Assembly (NCBI RefSeq): GCF_000613305.1
Contig: NZ_BAIO01000030.1
Span: 1-12,663 of the forward strand
Reading direction: 5' to 3'
From: Komagataeibacter kakiaceti JCM 25156
GTDB taxonomy: Bacteria; Pseudomonadota; Alphaproteobacteria; Acetobacterales; Acetobacteraceae
Length of the DNA: 12,663 nt
The translations under genes were made by a program, and so were the position numbers. Below the pieces are notes generated by a model that had not been told where the DNA came from, searched no databases, and was given only the letters and a program-made list of their open reading frames with translations. Each line of letters begins with the position of its first letter. Position 1 is the first letter of the stretch. Below are positions 7,528 through 12,663 of the stretch, in pieces.

Positions 7528-7547
7528 AAAATGACGGTTGTCATTTT
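7528..7547. repeat. Inverted repeat in the cyoA leader region
   Basis: AAAATGAC and GTCATTTT form a perfect 8-base dyad around GGTT, with one further T at 7548. It could be an operator or, on the plus strand, a weak hairpin. The stem is AT-rich and the T-run lies within it, so terminator activity is doubtful. Confidence 0.45.
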
Positions 7548-7701
7548 TGGGAGTCGACGTGGCGCGATGTCGCTGGATGCAGGGGAAAGGCCAGGTGCAT
7601 TTTTCCTGTGGGGCGTATAGCGTGGCCGTTGTTGTCTAAGCCCGTGGATGAAGCGAGGATGTGAGCAAAACAGGGTGATGTCGAAACCAACGAGGCGTGA
7701 G

Positions 7702-8628
7702 ATGAAGAAAAAAATCTTGCCAAGATTAACGAAGTTGATGAGCTTATCCTCAGCAGTGCTGTTAGCAGGCTGCACATGGGATACGCTCGACCCCAAGGGC
7801 ATAATCGGTCTTCAGGAAAAAAACCTGATCCTGACGGCATTGTTCGTGATGCTGCTGGTCGTGGTGCCGGTATGTATCCTGACGCTGCTGTTCGCATGGC
7901 AGTACCGTCAGTCCAATACATCGGCCGAATACCTGCCGAAATGGTCGCATTCCAACAAGATCGAAGTGGTTATCTGGGCCATCCCCAGCCTGATCATTCT
8001 GTTCCTGGCGGTGCTGACCTATCAGACGTGTCATTCGCTTGATCCGTACAAGCCTCTCGAGGCTGAAGCCAACGTCAAGCCAATTCATGTCGATGTTGTG
8101 GCGCTGGACTGGAAGTGGCTCTTTGTCTATCCGGATGAAGGGATCGCAACGGTCAACCAGCTTGCCATGCCGGTGAATACGCCGGTCGATTTCCGGATCA
8201 CCTCTGACTCCGTGATGAACTCCTTCTTCATCCCGCAGCTCGGAACGATGATCTACGCCATGGCCGGGATGCAGACACAGCTGCACCTGATCGCCAATGA
8301 ACCGGGTGATTTCCAGGGTGAATCGTCCAACTTCAGCGGCCGTGGCTTCTCCGACATGCGTTTCCGTGCGCTGGCCATGCCGGCGGACCAGTACAGCGCG
8401 TGGGTCGAGAAGGTTAAGGCTTCTTCCGAGCAGCTGGACAGCGCAAGCTATCCGAAGCTGGCCGCGCCGAGCGAGGCCAACCCGGTTGAATACTTCTCGC
8501 ATGTCGACGCGGGTCTCTTTGATGAGATCGTTGCCAAGTACAACGACGGCATGATCATGGATAAGAGCACCGGAAAGATGCTGCACGTGCAGCAGTCCGC
8601 GATGTCCGACATGAACATGAAGGAATAG
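7702..8628 (+). CDS. cyoA: Ubiquinol oxidase subunit II (CyoA)
   Basis: Subunit II of the haem-copper ubiquinol oxidase, 308 residues. It has a lipoprotein signal peptide with lipobox LLAG-C (Cys24), then two membrane helices (around [20 protein letters not shown] and [19 protein letters not shown]) and a periplasmic cupredoxin domain ([20 protein letters not shown]). The CuA ligands of cytochrome c oxidases are absent from the [17 protein letters not shown] to [11 protein letters not shown] stretch, which marks it as quinol-oxidising. The ATG at 7702 is chosen because GAGG lies 6 bases ahead and the lipoprotein signal then starts MKKKIL. The frame is open upstream to 7648, but those starts would give an odd extension. 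It leads the cyoABCD operon, and cyoB starts 5 bases after its stop. The Acetobacter homologue is called cyaB/cytochrome a1 in some work; the haem type cannot be read from this subunit. Confidence 0.97.
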   Translation: MKKKILPRLTKLMSLSSAVLLAGCTWDTLDPKGIIGLQEKNLILTALFVMLLVVVPVCILTLLFAWQYRQSNTSAEYLPKWSHSNKIEVVIWAIPSLIILFLAVLTYQTCHSLDPYKPLEAEANVKPIHVDVVALDWKWLFVYPDEGIATVNQLAMPVNTPVDFRITSDSVMNSFFIPQLGTMIYAMAGMQTQLHLIANEPGDFQGESSNFSGRGFSDMRFRALAMPADQYSAWVEKVKASSEQLDSASYPKLAAPSEANPVEYFSHVDAGLFDEIVAKYNDGMIMDKSTGKMLHVQQSAMSDMNMKE

Positions 8629-8633
8629 GACAG

Positions 8634-10628
8634 ATGTTAGGCAAATTAACTTTGTCGGCCATTCCTTATGATGTGCCGATCCTTGTCGGGACTTTCATCG
8701 GTGCTGCCATTGCTGGCCTGGCCGTTGTCGGTCTCATCACCTATTACGGTAAATGGGGCTACCTGTGGCGTGAATGGCTGACCTCGGTCGACCACAAGCG
8801 CATTGGTGTCATGTATATCGTTGTGGCCCTCGTGGCGCTGTTCCGCGGTTTCGCGGACGCGATCATGATGCGCTCCCAGCTTGCGCTGGCCTATGCCGGT
8901 AACCCCGGCTACCTGCCGCCGCATCACTATGACCAGATCTTCTCCGCCCACGGCACCATCATGATCTTCTTCATGGCCATGGCGTTCATGCAGGGTCTGA
9001 TGAACATCGTGGTGCCGCTGCAGATCGGTGCACGCGACGTGGCCTTCCCGTTCGTGAACACGCTGAGCTTCTGGATGACGACCGTCAGCTTCGTGCTGGT
9101 CAACGTCTCCCTGTTCATCGGTGAGTTCTCGCAGTGCGGCTGGCTGGCGTATCCGCCCCTGTCCGAGCAGCAGTTCAGCCCCGGCGTCGGTGTTGACTAC
9201 TATATCTGGGCGGTTCAGCTGTCCGGTGTGGGCACGCTGCTGACGGGTGTGAACTTCTTCACCACCATCGTGAAGATGCGCGCGCCGGGCATGAACTACA
9301 TGCGCATGCCGGTTTTCACCTGGACCATCTTCTGCACGACCGTGCTGATCATGGCCGTCTTCCCGATCCTGACCGTGGCCCTGGGGCTGCTGGGCCTGGA
9401 CCGTTACCTTGGCATGCACTTCTTCACCAATGATGGTGGCGGCAACCAGATGCTCTATCTGAGCCTGATCTGGGGCTGGGGCCATCCGGAAGTGTACATT
9501 CTCGTTCTGCCCGCTTTCGGTGCCTTCTCCGAAATCACGCAGACCTTCTCCCGCAAGCCGCTGTTCGGCTACAAGACCATGGTCTACGCGACCGCTTCCA
9601 TCATGGTCCTGTCGCTGCTCGTGTGGGCTCACCACTTCTTCACCATGGGTGCCGGCCCGAACGTGAACACGTTCTTCGGTATCATGACGATGATCATCGC
9701 GGTTCCGACCGGGGTGAAAATCTTCAACTGGCTGTTCACGATGTACAAGGGGCGTGTCGAATTCCACGCGACCATGTACTGGGTGATCGGCTTCATGATC
9801 ACCTTCTCCATCGGTGGTATGACCGGTGTGATGCTGGCGATCCCGGCTGCTGACTTCGTTCTGCACAACAGCCTGTTCGTTATCGCTCACTTCCATAACG
9901 TGATTATCGGTGGTGTGTATTTCGGTTACGTCGCCGCCATGAACTTCTGGTTCCCGAAGGCGTTCGGCTTCAAGATGAACGAAGCCTGGGGCAAGCGGGC
10001 GTTCTGGTTCTGGCTGGTTGGCTTCTACTTTGCCTTTATGCCGATCTACGTTGTCGGTTTCGAAGGCATGACCCGCCGCATGAACCACTACGACAATCCG
10101 GAATGGCATCCCTGGCTGCTGATCTCCGCATTCGGCGCCGCGCTCATCGCGCTTGGTGTTGTCTGCCAGCTCACGCAGATCTACGTGTCCGTCCGTGACC
10201 GTAACCTGGCTGAAAACCGTGACCTGACGGGCGATCCGTGGAACGCTCGTACGCTGGAATGGTCCACCTCTTCGCCGCCGCCGTTCTACAACTTTGCCAT
10301 CGTGCCGACCGTGCATGAGCTGGATGCCTTTGCTCATGACAAGGAAGCCGGTATCGATACCCGCAAGGTTGGTGGCGACTACAAGCCGATCCACATGCCT
10401 AAGAACACGGCGTGCGGCTTCGTGATTGGTGCCTTCAGCTTCGTGCTTGGCTTCGGTGCGATCTGGTATATCTGGTGGCTGGCCGCTGTTGGTCTGATCG
10501 GTATCATCGCTACGGTGATCGCCCGTTCCGCCAACAACGATGTCGACTACTATGTGCCGGTCTCCGAGATTGTTCGTATCGAACAGGAGCACTCCCGTAA
10601 CCTTATGGCAGCACAGGCAGCGGAATAA
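8634..10628 (+). CDS. cyoB: Ubiquinol oxidase subunit I (CyoB)
   Basis: Catalytic subunit, 664 residues, which reduces oxygen to water and pumps protons across the inner membrane. Numbering matches E. coli CyoB exactly at least as far as Lys362. Quinol-site residues R71, D75, H98 and Q101 are present, as are low-spin haem ligand H106, D-channel D135, CuB ligand H284 with E286 and the cross-linked Y288, CuB ligands H333/H334, and K-channel K362. The HFHN motif carrying the remaining haem ligands follows ([10 protein letters not shown]). The protein is highly hydrophobic with about 15 helices, and a soluble tail contains [18 protein letters not shown]. Its ribosome site AGGACAG overlaps the cyoA stop. 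Its stop overlaps the cyoC start by one base. It is complete and undamaged. Whether the binuclear haem is o or a is not decidable from sequence; no haem O synthase gene (cyoE) follows in this operon. Confidence 0.98.
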   Translation: MLGKLTLSAIPYDVPILVGTFIGAAIAGLAVVGLITYYGKWGYLWREWLTSVDHKRIGVMYIVVALVALFRGFADAIMMRSQLALAYAGNPGYLPPHHYDQIFSAHGTIMIFFMAMAFMQGLMNIVVPLQIGARDVAFPFVNTLSFWMTTVSFVLVNVSLFIGEFSQCGWLAYPPLSEQQFSPGVGVDYYIWAVQLSGVGTLLTGVNFFTTIVKMRAPGMNYMRMPVFTWTIFCTTVLIMAVFPILTVALGLLGLDRYLGMHFFTNDGGGNQMLYLSLIWGWGHPEVYILVLPAFGAFSEITQTFSRKPLFGYKTMVYATASIMVLSLLVWAHHFFTMGAGPNVNTFFGIMTMIIAVPTGVKIFNWLFTMYKGRVEFHATMYWVIGFMITFSIGGMTGVMLAIPAADFVLHNSLFVIAHFHNVIIGGVYFGYVAAMNFWFPKAFGFKMNEAWGKRAFWFWLVGFYFAFMPIYVVGFEGMTRRMNHYDNPEWHPWLLISAFGAALIALGVVCQLTQIYVSVRDRNLAENRDLTGDPWNARTLEWSTSSPPPFYNFAIVPTVHELDAFAHDKEAGIDTRKVGGDYKPIHMPKNTACGFVIGAFSFVLGFGAIWYIWWLAAVGLIGIIATVIARSANNDVDYYVPVSEIVRIEQEHSRNLMAAQAAE

Positions 10629-11233
10629 TGGCGCAAAACATTACTGCTGATGCAGTCCACGACCACGACGAACACCACGAATCTCCTGTGGTGTTCGGGT
10701 TCTGGCTGTATCTGATGACGGACTGCGTCATCTTCGGTTCGCTGTTCGCAGTGTTCGCGGTGATGCGCAACCAGTTCGCCGGCGGTCCGACCGGCCACGA
10801 AGTGTTCGAGCTTTCCGGTGTTGGCATTGAAACCGCCATCCTGCTGCTGAGCTCCATCACCTATGGTTTCGGCATGATCGCCGCCCACGACAACAAGGTC
10901 AGCACCATGCGGACCTGGCTCGGGGTGACCTTCCTGCTGGGGCTGGGCTTCCTTTTCATGGAAATCCGTGAGTTCTCCCACATGATTGCTGAAGGCAACG
11001 GCCCGGATCGCAGTGCGTTCCTGTCCTCCTTCTTCACGCTTGTGGGTACGCATGGTCTGCATGTGACCTGCGGCCTGCTGTGGATGGCGGTCCTGCTGTT
11101 CCAGACGGCGGGCAAGACCGAGCTGAACGAGCGCATGATCGGTAAGCTGACCTGCCTCAGCCTGTTCTGGCACTTTCTGGACATCGTCTGGATCTGTGTC
11201 TTCACCTTTGTCTATCTGATGAGTGTGATCTGA
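10628..11233 (+). CDS. cyoC: Ubiquinol oxidase subunit III (CyoC)
   Basis: Subunit III, 201 residues, with five membrane helices. It supports assembly and stability of the oxidase. Family motifs seen are FGFWLYLMTDCVIFGSLFA in the first helix, FMEIREFSHMI, TLVGTHGLHVTCGLLWM and LFWHFLDIVWI. The cytoplasmic N-terminus is unusually rich in His and acidic residues (HDHDEHHE at 11-18), a short metal-binding-like stretch also common in relatives. Start and stop overlap the neighbours by one base each (TAATG with cyoB, TGATG with cyoD), which indicates translational coupling. Confidence 0.96.
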   Translation: MAQNITADAVHDHDEHHESPVVFGFWLYLMTDCVIFGSLFAVFAVMRNQFAGGPTGHEVFELSGVGIETAILLLSSITYGFGMIAAHDNKVSTMRTWLGVTFLLGLGFLFMEIREFSHMIAEGNGPDRSAFLSSFFTLVGTHGLHVTCGLLWMAVLLFQTAGKTELNERMIGKLTCLSLFWHFLDIVWICVFTFVYLMSVI

Positions 11234-11562
11234 TGGCAGACCATGTATCCTCCACAGGAGAGAGCCACGGGAGTGTAGGGTCTTACCTTACCGGGTTCGT
11301 ACTTGCCGTTATCCTGACGGTCGCGGCGTTCGGGATCGTGATGTCGCATGCGATGTCACCTTCCGGCACCGCCGGGGCGATTGCCCTGCTGGCGGTCATT
11401 CAGATCGTTGTTCATCTGGTTTACTTCCTGCACATGAACGGCTCGTCCGCTCAGCGCTGGAACGTCATGGCATTTGTCTTCACGGTGTTGTCCGTTATCG
11501 TCCTGGTGGGCGGCACGGTCTTCATCATGCATGACACGTCCATCAACATGATGTCGCGCTAA
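11233..11562 (+). CDS. cyoD: Ubiquinol oxidase subunit IV (CyoD)
   Basis: The small subunit IV, 109 residues, with three membrane helices (around VLAVILTVAAFGIVMSHA, AIALLAVIQIVVHLVYFL and FVFTVLSVIVLVGGTVFIM). The family motif HLVYFLHMN is present. In E. coli the subunit assists CuB binding in subunit I during assembly. Translation is coupled to cyoC through TGATG. It is the last gene of the operon, with no cyoE after it; a terminator follows about 55 bases downstream. Confidence 0.95.
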   Translation: MADHVSSTGESHGSVGSYLTGFVLAVILTVAAFGIVMSHAMSPSGTAGAIALLAVIQIVVHLVYFLHMNGSSAQRWNVMAFVFTVLSVIVLVGGTVFIMHDTSINMMSR

Positions 11563-11615
11563 GCGGCATTGTGGTGGGGGCTGGAGGCTTGATCGCCCTC
11601 CGGTCCTGACGGCAT

Positions 11616-11655
11616 AAAAAAAGACCGGTGCGAGAAATCGCACCGGTCTTTTTTA
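11616..11655. terminator. Bidirectional terminator between cyoD and fdxA
   Basis: The stem GACCGGTGCGA/TCGCACCGGTC (11623-11633 with 11638-11648) closes on a GAAA loop. It is flanked by A-runs on the left and six T on the right, so it works in both directions for the converging cyoABCD and fdxA transcripts. Confidence 0.93.
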
Positions 11656-11680
11656 TGGGAACCTGTGGAAAAGGCGGGGA

Positions 11681-12013
11681 TCAGCCTTTCTGGGGTTCGG
11701 GGGAAAGAAGCTCTTTCTTGTTGGGCTTGTCTTTCCATTCCTCGGCATCGGCCGGGGCGTCGATCTTGCGCGTGATGTTGGGCCACACCGCGGCGTATTT
11801 GGCGTTCAGTTCGGCCCAGGGGGTGGCGCGGTCGTCACTATCGGGGAAGATGGCCTCAGCCGGGCATTCCGGTTCGCACACGCCGCAGTCAATGCATTCG
11901 TCCGGATTGATTACGAGAAAGTTCTCACCGGCGTAGAAGCAGTCAACCGGGCAGACTTCGACACAATCCGTGAATTTGCAGCGAATGCAGTTTTCGGTGA
12001 CCACATAGGTCAT
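11681..12013 (-). CDS. fdxA: Seven-iron ferredoxin FdxA
   Basis: A 110-residue soluble electron carrier with one [3Fe-4S] and one [4Fe-4S] cluster. By analogy with Azotobacter ferredoxin I, C9, C17, C21 and C50 should bind the three-iron cluster, and C25, C40, C43 and C46 the four-iron cluster. An extra C12 is also present, as in the family. The N-terminus [17 protein letters not shown] is typical. The acidic C-terminal tail with WPNITRK also fits the alphaproteobacterial FdxA group. The start has GGAG 7 bases upstream. The gene lies downstream of an S4-domain gene and a probable helicase end, an order I recall from other alphaproteobacteria. Its redox partner is unknown. Confidence 0.95.
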   Translation of the reverse strand: MTYVVTENCIRCKFTDCVEVCPVDCFYAGENFLVINPDECIDCGVCEPECPAEAIFPDSDDRATPWAELNAKYAAVWPNITRKIDAPADAEEWKDKPNKKELLSPEPQKG

Positions 12014-12202
12014 CGCCTATCTCCGATCATTATTTGTTCGGCCTGCGGCAATAGGCCCGGCCATGGGAAGGGACGAGGCGCCACATCGGGCATGACCTCA
12101 TCAGGAATGGCGGAAGATATGAGAGTGTTTTCCGGTTGTGGCAAGCCCAAGACGGCAGCTAAAGCATAATCATGCCCAGCATCTGCATTGCAGCCACAAT
12201 AT

Positions 12203-12499
12203 TCACGTGGATTCTGGAATAATTTCATACAGAAGCCGTGCAAGGGGGGCTGATTGCCGCCGTTCCGCGCAACTAATAATGCGAATGACTATCACTGTTT
12301 TTCTGTCCGGGGCGGGCAGGGTCAGGATATCGCCGCTACGCACCTGGGCATGCGCCTTGGTCACGCGCTGGCGGTTGATGCGGACCTGCCCGCCTGTCGC
12401 CATCTGCGCGCAGGCGCTCCGGCTGCGACCGAAGCGGGCGTGAAGCAGCCACAGATCCAGGCGCTGGGCGGGGGAAGGTGGGGCGGAAGACTGTTGCAT
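12203..12499 (-). CDS. S4-domain RNA-binding protein (HslR-like)
   Basis: A 98-residue protein made almost entirely of an S4 domain: RLDLWLLHARFGRSRSACAQ, then GGQVRINRQRVTKAHAQVRSGDILTL. This fold binds structured RNA. The E. coli relative HslR (Hsp15) binds stalled 50S subunits carrying peptidyl-tRNA, though that role is only a possibility here. The ATG at 12499 is the only ATG near the domain and begins 4 bases after the preceding stop at 12504, which suggests translational coupling; no clear ribosome site is seen. The TTG at 12538 would overlap the upstream gene and is less likely. The C-terminus (LLYEIIPEST) is a little shorter than in some relatives. Confidence 0.85.
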   Translation of the reverse strand: MQQSSAPPSPAQRLDLWLLHARFGRSRSACAQMATGGQVRINRQRVTKAHAQVRSGDILTLPAPDRKTVIVIRIISCAERRQSAPLARLLYEIIPEST

Positions 12500-12503
12500 G
12501 CGG

Positions 12504-12663
12504 TCACGGGCGGTTGAGCAGGGTGGCGAGGGCGGCAAACGGGCTGTCGGCCCGGCGGGACGGACGCATGCCCCCCTTCAGCGCCGGTCGTCCGCCTGCC
12601 TTGCGTTTTTCGGGGGGCTGCGGTTTTCCCTTCCTGTCGGGCGCGGTTCCGGGCTGGAAACGC
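12504..12663 (-). CDS. C-terminal end of a probable helicase, cut by window edge
   Basis: Only the last 52 codons or so are in the window. The frame reads from the edge as RFQPGTAPDRKGKPQPPEKR, continues lysine/arginine/proline-rich, and ends SPFAALATLLNRP before the TGA at 12504. Low-complexity basic tails ending in SPFA-L-LL are what I recall at the end of the helicase located upstream of S4-domain and fdxA genes in alphaproteobacteria. No helicase motif is visible here, so the product name rests on gene order and tail resemblance. Confidence 0.5.
   Translation of the reverse strand, partial: RFQPGTAPDRKGKPQPPEKRKAGGRPALKGGMRPSRRADSPFAALATLLNRP

Larger units (their letters stand above)
7137..7701 (+). 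promoter_or_regulatory. Long cyoABCD upstream region
   Basis: These 565 bases hold no convincing gene; short open frames here lack ribosome sites and family features. Seen: a possible promoter at 7265-7293 (TTGACG, 17 bases, TAATGT; the -35 is good and the -10 weak), an FNR-like box at 7473-7486, and a perfect inverted repeat at 7528-7547. The heptamer ATGACGG occurs at 7511-7517 and again at 7531-7537, exactly 20 bases apart. The length suggests an oxygen- or metabolism-responsive promoter with more than one regulator, which is inference. Confidence 0.5.

Noticed and set aside
8646..10592. A 648-codon open frame on the minus strand opposite cyoB
   Set aside because: It mirrors cyoB exactly, is rich in His, Asp, Glu, Gln and Arg as expected for the complement of a GC-rich membrane protein gene, and has no family motif. 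It is a shadow of cyoB codon use.
12010..12243. A 77-codon frame on the minus strand whose TGA overlaps the fdxA ATG (ATGA)
   Set aside because: The overlap looks like coupling, but it begins with TTG inside the S4 gene, the inner ATG at 12228 has no ribosome site, and the sequence resembles no family I know. fdxA has its own GGAG site. The 12014-12202 gap is better read as the fdxA upstream region, with no clear promoter seen.
1..12663. Search for tRNA, rRNA, CRISPR, insertion sequences, attachment sites, phage or defence genes
   Set aside because: No cloverleaf, repeat-spacer array, transposase motif or terminal repeat pair with target duplication was recognised. All coding space is explained by metabolic, respiratory and housekeeping genes.

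Overview
The window is about 12.7 kb of GC-rich DNA from an acetic acid bacterium. The best fit is Komagataeibacter/Gluconacetobacter (Acetobacteraceae). This rests on remembered family sequences, because no search could be run. The strongest marker is the adhA-adhB pair for the membrane PQQ-dependent quinohaemoprotein alcohol dehydrogenase. It is followed on the other strand by a complete cyoABCD operon for a haem-copper ubiquinol oxidase.

Layout, left to right. Minus strand: a uracil-DNA glycosylase-like gene cut by the left edge (1-460) and a class III sirtuin deacylase (470-1174). Next come tandem terminators (1307-1381), then adhB (1390-2794) and adhA (2846-5062), which read right to left as an operon adhA-adhB. 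A 0.4 kb upstream region full of inverted repeats follows (5063-5468), then the thpR/ligT-type 2H phosphoesterase (5528-6072) with its own terminator. Plus strand: a Bax inhibitor-1/YccA membrane protein (6270-7049) with a strong terminator, a 565-base regulatory region with an FNR-like box, and cyoA, cyoB, cyoC, cyoD (7702-11562), tightly packed. A bidirectional terminator separates these from minus-strand fdxA (7Fe ferredoxin), an S4-domain RNA-binding gene, and the C-terminal end of what is probably a helicase, cut by the right edge.

Functionally, AdhA and AdhB oxidise ethanol at the periplasmic face and pass electrons to ubiquinone. CyoABCD re-oxidises ubiquinol and reduces oxygen. The window thus holds both ends of the short ethanol-oxidising respiratory chain that acetic acid bacteria use to make vinegar.

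The main oddity is that adhA (three), adhB (two) and thpR (one) carry single-base frameshifts. Every one can be repaired by restoring one base in a run of two or three identical bases, and repair gives normal full-length proteins. All other genes are open throughout. This looks like base-calling error in one stretch or very recent inactivation, and the sequence alone cannot decide. I found no convincing undescribed system. The most interesting leftovers are the dyad-rich adhA upstream region, the FNR-like box before cyoA, and two key-residue substitutions (sirtuin L56, YccA N239). No tRNA, rRNA, CRISPR array, transposase or phage gene was seen.
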